DNA from: Deltaproteobacteria bacterium
GTDB lineage: Bacteria; Desulfobacterota; DSM-4660; Desulfatiglandales; Desulfatiglandaceae
Direction of reading: 5' to 3'
Assembly: GCA_029932035.1 (NCBI GenBank)
Contig: JAOZQV010000011.1
Location: 1 to 20,469 of the forward strand
DNA: 20,469 bases
The position numbers were made by a program, and so were the translations under genes. Below are positions 8,410-15,971 of this stretch, piece by piece (the first letter of the stretch is position 1; each line of letters opens with the position of its first letter). The notes beneath the pieces were generated by a model that was not told the DNA's origin, did not search any database, and saw nothing but the letters and a program-made list of their open reading frames with translations.

Positions 8410-9167
8410 CAATAGTAAGTATTGGCCCGGGTGACCCCCAGTACTTGGCTCCGAAGGCAAGGACGGCCCTGAAACAGGCCGAGGTCATTGTGGGTTATAA
8501 GACCTATCTGGATCTCATTGATGCTGAACTCCTTGAGGGCAAAGAGATAATTTCTACTGGAATGAAGGGAGAGATTCGACGTTGCTCAATGGCAATCGAC
8601 AAGGCCCTTAAAGGGAAAGATACGGCAGTGGTCTCAAGCGGTGATGCCGGCATATATGGTATGGCCGGATTAGTGCTTGAATTGATTGCCGAACAGGATT
8701 TTATGGATAGAGTGGAGATAGAAGTGATTCCGGGCATCCCGGCCTTGTCCGCTGCTGCCGCATTATTAGGGGCGCCTCTTATACATGACTTTGCGGTCAT
8801 CAGTCTTAGCGACCTGATGACACCATGGGAGGTAATCCGGCAGAGGGTGGAGGCAGCGGCTAAAGCCGATTTTGTCCTGGTAATATACAATCCAAGATCT
8901 AAAAAGAGGGTATGGCAATTGGAAAAGGTTCGGGATCTCATTCTGAAGCATCGCAGTAAGCATACTCCGGTTGGGATCGTGAGAAATGCCGCAAGAAAGG
9001 GGGAGACGGCACAAATCACGACCCTTTCCCACATGGGTGAAGCCTCTGTTGACATGCTATCGATCCTCTTGGTAGGGAATTCTGGAACCCGCGTCATAGG
9101 CGATAAGATGGTCACTCCCCGTGGATATCTTGAAAAGTATGGCGAGAAGGAAGATTTCTGGCAGTAA
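8406..9167 (+). CDS. cbiH: Cobalt-factor III / precorrin-3B C17-methyltransferase
   Basis: CbiH methylates C17 and drives ring contraction, giving cobalt-precorrin-4. Family motifs are VSIGPGDPQYLAPKA at the N-terminus, VVGYKTY-like IVGYKTYLDL, VSSGDAGIYGMAGLVLE, IPGIPALSAAAALLGAPLIHDF and VIYNPRSKKR. Two starts are possible. TTG 8406 gives 253 residues beginning LTIVSIGPG, the usual family length and start, and overlaps the cbiG stop by four bases. ATG 8310 gives 285 residues with a polar, basic, unconserved 32-residue extension and a 100-base overlap with cbiG, but has a GGGAG sequence about ten bases upstream. I favour TTG from family length, with modest certainty. This is the last gene of the operon; a promoter and riboswitch follow. 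Confidence 0.92.
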   Translation: MTIVSIGPGDPQYLAPKARTALKQAEVIVGYKTYLDLIDAELLEGKEIISTGMKGEIRRCSMAIDKALKGKDTAVVSSGDAGIYGMAGLVLELIAEQDFMDRVEIEVIPGIPALSAAAALLGAPLIHDFAVISLSDLMTPWEVIRQRVEAAAKADFVLVIYNPRSKKRVWQLEKVRDLILKHRSKHTPVGIVRNAARKGETAQITTLSHMGEASVDMLSILLVGNSGTRVIGDKMVTPRGYLEKYGEKEDFWQ

Positions 9168-9252
9168 CAAGATGAGTTCTATCCTACCCGCCCGGTAGAC
9201 CTCCAAACCCCGGAAAGCCGATACAACGCAAATCCCTCACCTATGTTTTGCC

Positions 9253-9280
9253 TTGACATTCATTATAGGTTTGTTAGAGT
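9253..9280 (+). promoter_or_regulatory. Predicted sigma70-type promoter for btuB leader
   Basis: A perfect -35 hexamer TTGACA (9253-9258) is followed after 16 bases by TAGAGT (9275-9280), four of six matches to the -10 consensus. Transcription would start near 9287, exactly where the cobalamin riboswitch begins. This agreement supports the call. No clear terminator separates it from cbiH upstream, so some read-through from the cbi operon is possible. Confidence 0.65.
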
Positions 9281-9284
9281 AGCG

Positions 9285-9500
9285 CCTATTTCGTGGGTAG
9301 TCCTAAATGGACTTAAAGGGAAGACGGTTAAATTCCGTCGCGGACCCGCCGCTGTAACTCTAATATTCTTCAATTATGAAAAATGCCCCTTTTAGCATAT
9401 TTGTGTCACTGTCAGGCACTCAGTGATAAGCTGAGTCTCTGATGGGAAGGCCGCTAAGAGGGTGGGGAAGCCAGAAGACCTGCCCGTGAAGATGTAACGC
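9285..9500 (+). promoter_or_regulatory. Cobalamin (AdoCbl-class) riboswitch upstream of btuB
   Basis: The leader carries the conserved blocks of the B12 element in order: AAAGGGAAGACGGTTAAATTC near 9316-9336, a GCCGCTGTAA block near 9349-9358, GTCACTGTCAGGCACTCAG (the B12 box region) at about 9404-9422, GATGGGAAGG at 9441-9450 and the closing CCAGAAGACCTGCC at 9471-9484. Cobalamin binding is expected to stabilise a fold that permits the downstream terminator, shutting off the receptor when B12 is plentiful. The rest of 9168-9284 holds no convincing gene. Confidence 0.93.
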
Positions 9501-9557
9501 AGTGGACTTCCGAGGAGGGGGATCGCACTTGCTTATATGGAGGATGAAAAACGGCAT

Positions 9558-9594
9558 CCCCGGACCAACGGTTTTTGGTCCGGGGGTTTTTTTT
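9558..9594 (+). terminator. Intrinsic terminator of the btuB riboswitch
   Basis: CCCCGGACCAA (9558-9568) pairs perfectly with TTGGTCCGGGG (9575-9585) across a six-base loop, followed by one G and eight T residues (9587-9594). It sits between the riboswitch aptamer and the btuB start, so it is the likely expression platform for transcriptional attenuation by cobalamin. Confidence 0.92.
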
Positions 9595-9641
9595 GCCCTT
9601 TAAAACACCTTCCGCGAGGGCCTTTATAAAGATTGTATAAG

Positions 9642-11675
9642 ATGAAAAAAACAATATTTTTATTACTACTTGTTTTTTTATGTGACATTTTAGCCCTGAG
9701 CCTGCCCTGTGTATTTGCAGAGTCAGGGAGGGATGCTGCTACTTTAGACACCATAGTTGTTACTGCGGATCAGGAAGATGAAAAATTTCAAACCGGGGAT
9801 GTGGACATGGAGGAAACCACGGGTTTTGTTACGGTGATTGAACGTGAAGCATTTGAAGGCAAGATGGAAGACCTGGCAGAGGTGCTTCAGAATGAGGCTG
9901 GCGTTCAGGTCCGTCAGGCCGGGGGCCTGGGGAGCTTTTCCACTGTTTCACTTCGCGGGTCTTCCAGTGATCAGGTTATGGTTTTTGTGGATGGCGTGCT
10001 TCTAAATGACGCCTCGGGAGGCGGGGTTGACTTGAGCAGCATCGCTCTTTCCGATGTGGCGGCTATCGAAGTCTATCGCGGCGTGACCCCCATCAATTTT
10101 AATAAAGCGTCTATTGGCGGCGTGGTAAACATCAGGACGCTTCGTGCTAAGGAAGGGCTGAACGCCAGCGCCACTCTGGGATACGGTTCTTTCAATACCC
10201 GCCAGGCCTCGGGTTTTGTCAACCACAAACGAGGGAAATGGGACTATCTAATTTCTGCCAGTTATCTCGCCAGCGATAACGACTTTAAGTTCCTGAATGA
10301 CAACCATACCAAATACAACCCGAATGATGACAAATGGGAAAAACGCAACAACGCGCAGTTTGATCAGGAAAATGTCCTGGCAAAATTCGGTTACGATTTT
10401 ACCGATGATATGCGCATCGATCTGGTGAATCAATGGTTTTCAAAGGATCAGGGATTGCCCAACTGGAACAACAGTCCCAAAGCGGATGCTTCCTTCGCCA
10501 CGGAGAGAAATATTACCGCTTTGAGCTTTATTGCCAATGATGTGGGGCCCCTTCATTTTAATAGCCGGACCAGCATTGACTATTCATACAAAGATGAATT
10601 GTATAACGACAGCCATGGAACCATCGGGCTTGGCAGGCAGAAGAGTCGATATATTACAAAGCGTTATGGCGGGGATTTTTTCCTGGAATGGTTGACGGAT
10701 ATGAACGTATTGAGCTTCATGGCGGACTTTCATCATGAAGGCTATGATCCCCAAGATCTCTTGACCCACAAGAATCCCAACAAAAGCACGAGAGACACCT
10801 TGGCTTTTGGTCTTCAGGACAGTGTTCTTCTGTTTCAAGACAGTCTCACCATAACGCCTGCCCTCAGGTATACCCACCTGAAGGATGATTTAAGAAGCGC
10901 CACGAACATGTGGGGCGTTGTTCTGGAGGGGAAAGAGCGGAATGAGGACTACTTAAGCCCGCAGATCGGCGCCAAGTACAGTCCTTTGGACTGGTTGAGC
11001 CTCAGAAGCAACCTGGCCAAATATGTTAGGGAACCGTCATTTTTTGAGTTGTTTGGAGATCGCGGATTTATTGTGGGGAATCCCGACCTGAAGGCTGAAA
11101 AGGGGGTCAATTTTGATGCGGGATTTGAACTGAGATGGCCCGCAAAGGCCTGGTGGTTAAAATACATCTCCCTCAATGCCGCTTACTTTGGAAGCAATGT
11201 AGACGATCTCATCACCTTCGTTTACGACTCAAGGGGTATTGGCAAGGCTCAAAATATATCCAAGGCCGAAATCCGGGGCGTTGAAAGTGCAATCAGTATC
11301 GATTTTCTGAAATATTTCCGGTTGGTGGGTAATGCCACCTGGCAGGATCCCGCAAACAAGAGCGAGGTCAAAGCGTTTAATGGAAAAAAATTGCCCGGCC
11401 GATTTGAAAACTCCTATCTGGGCAGGCTTGAGGCGCGATACGCCGGCGTTAAGGTGTACGGCGAATATATTCGGGAAACAGGGATGTACTACGATAGCGC
11501 TAACCTATTGCCTGCCAAGGATAAGAATGAATTCAATGCCGGCGTTTCCTGGCTCCTTCATTCCTTTCTTTTCAGTCTTGAAGGAAGGAATCTGACCAAT
11601 GAGCAATACGAAGACTTCAATGGATACCCCATGCCGGGCCGCGCCTTTTATTTCACGGTAGGGTATCGATATTGA
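9642..11675 (+). CDS. btuB: TonB-dependent outer-membrane cobamide receptor
   Basis: A 677-residue outer-membrane receptor for energised uptake of vitamin B12 or related corrinoids. It has a basic, hydrophobic signal peptide ending near residue 26 (PCVFA), then a TonB box-like LDTIVVTA at about 35-42. A plug domain at about 60-170 carries VSLRGSSSDQVMVFVDGV and the typical AIEVYRGVTP and GGVVNIRT segments. The remainder has the alternating pattern of a 22-strand barrel and ends with YFTVGYRY, an aromatic terminal residue as expected for beta-barrel assembly. The BtuB assignment rests on the cobalamin riboswitch directly upstream and on the neighbouring B12 genes, because receptor sequence alone does not give substrate. 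ATG 9642 is chosen over TTG 9633; neither has a strong ribosome site. Confidence 0.92.
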   Translation: MKKTIFLLLLVFLCDILALSLPCVFAESGRDAATLDTIVVTADQEDEKFQTGDVDMEETTGFVTVIEREAFEGKMEDLAEVLQNEAGVQVRQAGGLGSFSTVSLRGSSSDQVMVFVDGVLLNDASGGGVDLSSIALSDVAAIEVYRGVTPINFNKASIGGVVNIRTLRAKEGLNASATLGYGSFNTRQASGFVNHKRGKWDYLISASYLASDNDFKFLNDNHTKYNPNDDKWEKRNNAQFDQENVLAKFGYDFTDDMRIDLVNQWFSKDQGLPNWNNSPKADASFATERNITALSFIANDVGPLHFNSRTSIDYSYKDELYNDSHGTIGLGRQKSRYITKRYGGDFFLEWLTDMNVLSFMADFHHEGYDPQDLLTHKNPNKSTRDTLAFGLQDSVLLFQDSLTITPALRYTHLKDDLRSATNMWGVVLEGKERNEDYLSPQIGAKYSPLDWLSLRSNLAKYVREPSFFELFGDRGFIVGNPDLKAEKGVNFDAGFELRWPAKAWWLKYISLNAAYFGSNVDDLITFVYDSRGIGKAQNISKAEIRGVESAISIDFLKYFRLVGNATWQDPANKSEVKAFNGKKLPGRFENSYLGRLEARYAGVKVYGEYIRETGMYYDSANLLPAKDKNEFNAGVSWLLHSFLFSLEGRNLTNEQYEDFNGYPMPGRAFYFTVGYRY

Positions 11676-11777
11676 GCATCAGGAGTTTCAGACTACGACG
11701 GCTGCAAATCCCTAAGACATGCCCTGCGTTCAGAAAGACTATCATATCCTAATCATTGTTCAAGTACCGGAAAGGGA

Positions 11778-11825
11778 TCGGGCGGGGATGAAATACAGGA
11801 TTTGATTTTTATCATCCTCGCCCGA
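11778..11825. terminator. Stem-loop between convergent genes, possible bidirectional terminator
   Basis: TCGGGCGGGGATGA (11778-11791) and TCATCCTCGCCCGA (11812-11825) are complementary over 14 bases except for one position that can form a G-U pair, with a 20-base AT-rich loop. It lies between btuB and the minus-strand propeller gene, both of which end toward it. There is no strong T tract on either side, so it may be a factor-assisted terminator or 3' end stabiliser. A smaller hairpin GAAGCC/GGCTTC is at 11865-11882. No gene was seen in 11676-11896. Confidence 0.5.
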
Positions 11826-11896
11826 GTTCTCATCACAATCATCCGGAACCGGTTTAGGGCGTGCGAAGCCGTGGAAGGCTTCAAAAAAGAAAGCTC

Positions 11897-13375
11897 TTAT
11901 TCAGTAGCCGGAATTTTCACATGTACAACATTGGACGCAGCGCCTGATCCTGCAGTATTGTATGGAATCACCGAAACATAAAAAGATGATCCGCTGGCAA
12001 GTGCTGCCGACACGCTGGTACGGGTACCCCAAGGCCCAAAGACGGACTGGCCTGTTGCTGGCTCCGAATACCAGAGGTAAAACCCATCCGCGCCGGAAAC
12101 CGTATTCCAATGGACTATCACGTTGTTTCCGGAAACCGTAGCCCCAAGAGTCGGAGCCAAAGGCGTTCCCCGGGTGCAAAATGCCACGGCCTGGGGGTTT
12201 AGGTTTGTGGAAATGCTTTCACTGAGGCTGTTATCCGCCGTATCCACGATCTTAACAGCGGCATTGGTTGAATCACAGACCCACATCATATCATTCTTGT
12301 CCATATAGGTCCCTGAATTCATACCGGAAATATTGATGTTTTGAAAACCGCTCAGCGCTCCTGAAACTTCGCCGCTCGTAGGATTAAATTCATAGAGAGT
12401 ATTGTCGCCCCAGCCGGCATAGCCCACGAAGTATCCTTTTGACGGAGAACCAATCAACATCCCGGATATGGCCCCATAGGGGTGCGTTGTGGCATCACCG
12501 TCATCCAGGACAATGGATGACGCATAGGTAACGGGATTGATGCTTTCAATGCCGCCGGTATATTCGTACACCGGGTCGCAGGAGCCCCCCGGATAAGACC
12601 CGATTCCCTGAACATAAATTCGATTGTTTTGAGCGAGATATTGAATGGAGTTAGGGTTTTTGATGGTTAGGGGAATCCCTGTCATGCTGCCCGAGCCCAT
12701 ACCCGTATTGATCTCAGTATCGGTTGCCGTATCAAATACAGCCACATAGGCGGTGTTGGACGGACAGAAGGAAGCGTCAAGGCGTTGAAGTACGATGAAA
12801 AGCTTACCGTTAGCGATTACCCCGCAACACATCTTCGGCGCACCGTCCGCAAGGGCGTAGGCGCTGAGATCCAGTTCGCCGATTTTGAATCCAGCCTCAG
12901 TGGTGGTGGAAGGGTTGACGATCCAGGCCTTGGTTGAGCCGTATCGCAAGAGATAGGCTTTGGTGGAGCTCACAAAGACCAGATCGTAGGGGTTACTGCT
13001 GTCTGTTTCACCCGAGCCCTGGGTCGAATATTGCCAGATAGGCGTATTGGGCGCGGCAATGTCCACTTTGGTCACACTGTCCGCCTGATATTGTTGAATC
13101 CGATAATAATAGCGCCCATAGGCCTTGACGGTGCTGCCGTTGCTTCCCGGAAGCTGGTCGTTCAAGACGCTTCGAGGTCCGGCCTTTGGATCAACTGAGA
13201 TGACGGAAATAGCGTAACTGCTGTAGTCTGACGCTGCAGTGGCGATTACCCCGGTTTGTGTTGAATCTGAATAGACGGGGCCGACTCCGAATAGCAAGAT
13301 CATCAAAACCCCTAATATCAGGATAAGCCTTGAGCTCACTGACTTTCTGCCGTTCAATTTCATCATTTTTCTCAT
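11897..13375 (-). CDS. Secreted predicted beta-propeller plus fibronectin-III-like protein, B12-regulated
   Basis: This 492-residue protein has no certain family name. ATG 13375 is chosen because GGAGGG (13382-13387) lies six bases upstream; an open frame extends to 13459 but would run into the riboswitch terminator. A signal peptide spans about residues 1-36 (basic start, long Leu/Ile/Val core, cleavage near VYS). No lipobox is seen. Residues about 40-400 are rich in Gly, Ser, Asn and aromatic residues, with repeated strand-turn units such as NPYDLVFVSSTKAYLLRYG, NPNSIQYLAQNNRIYVQG and GTYMDKNDMMWVCDSTN, resembling YncE/quinoprotein-type beta-propeller blades. Six cysteines in the mature region would suit disulfides outside the cytoplasm. 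Residues about 408-490 look like a fibronectin-III domain. A cobalamin riboswitch and terminator precede it. A cobamide-binding role like BtuG is inference. Confidence 0.8.
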   Translation of the reverse strand: MRKMMKLNGRKSVSSRLILILGVLMILLFGVGPVYSDSTQTGVIATAASDYSSYAISVISVDPKAGPRSVLNDQLPGSNGSTVKAYGRYYYRIQQYQADSVTKVDIAAPNTPIWQYSTQGSGETDSSNPYDLVFVSSTKAYLLRYGSTKAWIVNPSTTTEAGFKIGELDLSAYALADGAPKMCCGVIANGKLFIVLQRLDASFCPSNTAYVAVFDTATDTEINTGMGSGSMTGIPLTIKNPNSIQYLAQNNRIYVQGIGSYPGGSCDPVYEYTGGIESINPVTYASSIVLDDGDATTHPYGAISGMLIGSPSKGYFVGYAGWGDNTLYEFNPTSGEVSGALSGFQNINISGMNSGTYMDKNDMMWVCDSTNAAVKIVDTADNSLSESISTNLNPQAVAFCTRGTPLAPTLGATVSGNNVIVHWNTVSGADGFYLWYSEPATGQSVFGPWGTRTSVSAALASGSSFYVSVIPYNTAGSGAASNVVHVKIPATE

Positions 13376-13457
13376 TTCATTCCCTCCTTTTAGAAAATTA
13401 GTTAAAAAAACTCCTCGGGGATGGCGATCATCTCCCACTAAGATCCAACTGCAGCCC

Positions 13458-13491
13458 AAAAAAAACCCGAATCGAAAATACTCGATCCGGG
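13458..13491 (-). terminator. Intrinsic terminator of the minus-strand riboswitch
   Basis: Read on the minus strand, CCCGGATCGA (13491-13482) pairs with TCGATTCGGG (13475-13466), with one G-U pair, followed by eight T residues (13465-13458). It lies between the aptamer and the ribosome site of the propeller gene and is the likely attenuator. Confidence 0.88.
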
Positions 13492-13560
13492 ATTCCCCTT
13501 ATTTATCCTCAAAATCGTGCGGTCAACCTCATTCCCTAAAAGGCTGAACCTTTATTTCAG

Positions 13561-13737
13561 ACAGGTCTTCTGACTTTCGGATCAACCTACTAACTGCGCC
13601 TTCCCATCGATCACCCGGTTGTCTGAGTGCCTGACAGTGGCGTCATTGCAGTATTTGTCCCCGATTACAGCAGAGGGTCTGTCACCGATTTTCACGGTGT
13701 TCCCTTTTAAGCTCAATATGTGAGCGCCTGAAATTTA
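13561..13737 (-). promoter_or_regulatory. Cobalamin riboswitch upstream of the secreted propeller gene
   Basis: On the minus strand the B12 aptamer blocks appear in order: AAAAGGGAACACCGTGAAAA, a GACCCTCTGCTGTAA block, GCCACTGTCAGGCACTCAG (13642-13624), GATGGGAAGGCGC, and GTCAGAAGACCTGT ending at 13561. It shares the 17-base CACTGTCAGGCACTCAG with the btuB riboswitch. Its presence ties an otherwise unnamed secreted protein to cobalamin supply. Confidence 0.93.
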
Positions 13738-13743
13738 ATGTTA

Positions 13744-13772
13744 ATTTTAAATCAGGCCCTAATCAAAGTCAA
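13744..13772 (-). promoter_or_regulatory. Predicted sigma70-type promoter for the propeller leader
   Basis: On the minus strand TTGACT (13772-13767) is followed after exactly 17 bases by TAAAAT (13749-13744), each matching consensus at five of six positions. Transcription would begin near 13737, at the 5' end of the riboswitch. A near-palindrome TTTAGTCGACCAAA (13780-13793) lies just upstream of the -35. Confidence 0.75.
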
Positions 13773-13921
13773 GAAACTTTTTAGTCGACCAAATTTCAGA
13801 CTGGCAAGTTTCTCTATCTTTATTGCTCATGAAGGATGCCCTGCTTGCATTATTTCTTTGGAGTGATTATGGTCAGGTAAATTAACCGCCATTTTATTGA
13901 ATGTGGAGAGAAAGGAAAAAA

Positions 13922-15946
13922 ATGAAGCTATTCAATGGGTACCGTGAAAGCGCCGTTGTCGTGATATTCCTGATTCTATTTGCGATCCTCTACAGTACTG
14001 TTTCCGCGGCTGCCTATCCTGTGTCATTTACCGATGCCCAGGGGTACGAGATCACGGTTAATGAAACACCCTCACGGGTGGTATCGCTGGTCCCTTCCAT
14101 TACTGAAATAATTTTCAAGATAGGGGCAGGCGATGCAGTTAGGGCGATTACATACCACAGCACCTATCCTCCTGAAACGACAAATAAGGAAATCGTCGGC
14201 GGGTTTTTTTCACCATCTCTCAAGGCTATTAAAACCATTAAGCCTGATGTCATTTTTTATTCCCGTTTCCATAAAGGGGCGATGGACAAATTCGGACATG
14301 ATAAGTGCCTGCTCATTGATCTCGAAACAGGTTCCATAGCCGATAGCTACAAGAATATCCTTTTGTTGGGTAAGATATTCAACAAAGAAAATGAGGCAGC
14401 AGGGCTGATTTTTGGGATAAAGGATCAAATCGAGACCATTGCCAGGAAGGTGGCCCGGATACCCCAAGAGAAAAGAAAGAGGGCTATTCGGCTTATGGGA
14501 CGTGACAGGGTCATGACCCCCGGGGATGATTCCTTTCAGAATGATATGATCAGGGCCGCGGGTGGTATTCCCCCTGAACTTGGCAAAAATGGCAACATAG
14601 TGGTCATCACCAAAGAGGAGTGGATGAAATTTAACCCGCAGATTATCTACGGCTGTGGCGATGACAGAGAAACGGCCAAGAGGTTTTTTAAGCGTCCAGG
14701 ATGGAAGGATGTGGAGGCCGTAAAAACGGGAAAAGTATTTTATTTCCCCTGTGACCTGACCTGCAGGGCATCCACCAGGACCGGGCATTTTATTGCAGGG
14801 CTTTCATCAACGATTTATGGAGACGAGTTTTCAAGGAAAGAAGACCAGGTCCTTCAGGAGAAGGTGTTCAAGTCACGCAAACTCGACCTTGACCTCGATT
14901 ATATAAAGGATGCGCGTATCTTCTACAGTACCATCCACGACTTTGAAAACAAGACCCTGATTCTCGATTTCAAAGAGCCCTTAACCGTGATTTCTACACT
15001 CGAAGGAGAGCGTAAGGGAATTGAATCAATCGGCAACCATTACCTCCCTCCCCCCTGCTGGGGACTCATCCATAAGTCCGGTTTTGAGGGCGAAAGGAAG
15101 CGGATATATGATATCCTCGGAAAATCAGAGAATAATACCACCTTTCTTTTCACAGGCGCTGACATGGATAATCTGGCCGTTGAGAAGGCGCGATTCAGAG
15201 AAATGGAGGTTTATGCCCTAATAACCGCGGGGGTCAGGTCAAACGCCATGCGAATGTCTGAGGACGAGGGGAGGTTCTACGAACCGGGAACCATCAATAT
15301 CATCATTTTGCCTAATATGGAACTTACTGTGAGGGCCATGACGAGGGCCATGATCAGCGCCACTGAGGCAAAAACAGCGGCCCTGCAGGATCTGGATATT
15401 AGAAGCCGTTATACCTCCCTTGTTAATCAGGCCACCGGCACCGGAACAGACAACATCATTGTTGTTCAGGGAACAGGCATTCGGATAGATATTGCAGGCG
15501 GCCACTCGAAGATGGGAGAGCTGATTGCAAAGGCGGTTTATTCCGGCGTTAAAGAGGCTGTCTACAGGCAGAACGGCCTCATTACGTCACGGAACATTTT
15601 CCAGCGTCTAAAGGAGAGAGGAATAGGCGTTTCTGAGTTGATCTCGGTAGATCAGTGTGAATGCAGCGTTGAGAGTGGAGATCTGTCGGGGGGACTGGAA
15701 GGGGTACTCCTTCAGCCCGAATACGCCTCTTTCGTGGCATCGTCTTTCGCAATCAGTGATGACTACGAAAGAGGGCTGATTACCGATCTGGGCGCTCATG
15801 AATTGTTGTGTAGAAGAGTCGCGGAAAAGATCGCCGGGAAAAAGATAGGGGATATGATGGATCTTGTGGCCCTTGATAATATACCGCCCGTTTTGAAGAT
15901 GACGCTGAACGCCATTTTAAACGGCGTCTACTTCAAAATCAAGTGA
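13922..15946 (+). CDS. Exported fusion: BtuF-like cobamide-binding domain plus CbiZ-type cobinamide amidohydrolase
   Basis: The start is ATG 13922, with AGGA five bases upstream; the in-frame ATG at 13901 has no ribosome site. The 674-residue product begins with a signal peptide (about 1-30, long hydrophobic core, ending SAAA). Residues about 50-303 are a BtuF-type periplasmic binding domain (RVVSLVPSITEIIFKIGAGD, IKTIKPDVIFY, late FIAGLSSTIYG). Residues about 335-550 match CbiZ, adenosylcobinamide amidohydrolase: VISTLEGERKGIESIGNHYLPPP, VYALITAGVRSNAMR, a TEAKTAALQDL segment at 481-491 and ATGTGTD at 504-510. CbiZ cleaves the aminopropanol arm of cobinamide-type corrinoids, releasing cobyric acid. 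About 125 further residues are unrecognised. Neighbouring cobD, cbiB and cbiP fit salvage. The signal peptide implies periplasmic trimming, unlike cytoplasmic CbiZ. The promoter is unclear; TTGCAT/TATGGT (13845-13873) is a weak candidate. Confidence 0.87.
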   Translation: MKLFNGYRESAVVVIFLILFAILYSTVSAAAYPVSFTDAQGYEITVNETPSRVVSLVPSITEIIFKIGAGDAVRAITYHSTYPPETTNKEIVGGFFSPSLKAIKTIKPDVIFYSRFHKGAMDKFGHDKCLLIDLETGSIADSYKNILLLGKIFNKENEAAGLIFGIKDQIETIARKVARIPQEKRKRAIRLMGRDRVMTPGDDSFQNDMIRAAGGIPPELGKNGNIVVITKEEWMKFNPQIIYGCGDDRETAKRFFKRPGWKDVEAVKTGKVFYFPCDLTCRASTRTGHFIAGLSSTIYGDEFSRKEDQVLQEKVFKSRKLDLDLDYIKDARIFYSTIHDFENKTLILDFKEPLTVISTLEGERKGIESIGNHYLPPPCWGLIHKSGFEGERKRIYDILGKSENNTTFLFTGADMDNLAVEKARFREMEVYALITAGVRSNAMRMSEDEGRFYEPGTINIIILPNMELTVRAMTRAMISATEAKTAALQDLDIRSRYTSLVNQATGTGTDNIIVVQGTGIRIDIAGGHSKMGELIAKAVYSGVKEAVYRQNGLITSRNIFQRLKERGIGVSELISVDQCECSVESGDLSGGLEGVLLQPEYASFVASSFAISDDYERGLITDLGAHELLCRRVAEKIAGKKIGDMMDLVALDNIPPVLKMTLNAILNGVYFKIK

Positions 15947-15971
15947 GGGACGTGAGGGATTTAGAGCTTTT

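Noticed and set aside
9174..9200. Small CTACC/GGTAG hairpin after cbiH as a terminator
   Set aside because: The stem is about five base pairs and no T tract follows.
9536..9628. Small reading frame of about 30 codons through the btuB riboswitch terminator, with G-rich sequence upstream
   Set aside because: The frame is dictated by the terminator stem and T tract, and the spacing to the purine-rich stretch is poor; no sign of a conserved leader peptide.
13376..13459. N-terminal extension of the propeller protein up to 13459
   Set aside because: It would begin within the riboswitch terminator region, lacks a ribosome site, and would bury the signal peptide; ATG 13375 has a strong site.
13741..13921. 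Riboswitch on the + strand before the BtuF-CbiZ fusion
   Set aside because: No B12 box or other aptamer block is found on the + strand in this gap; the only aptamer belongs to the minus-strand gene.
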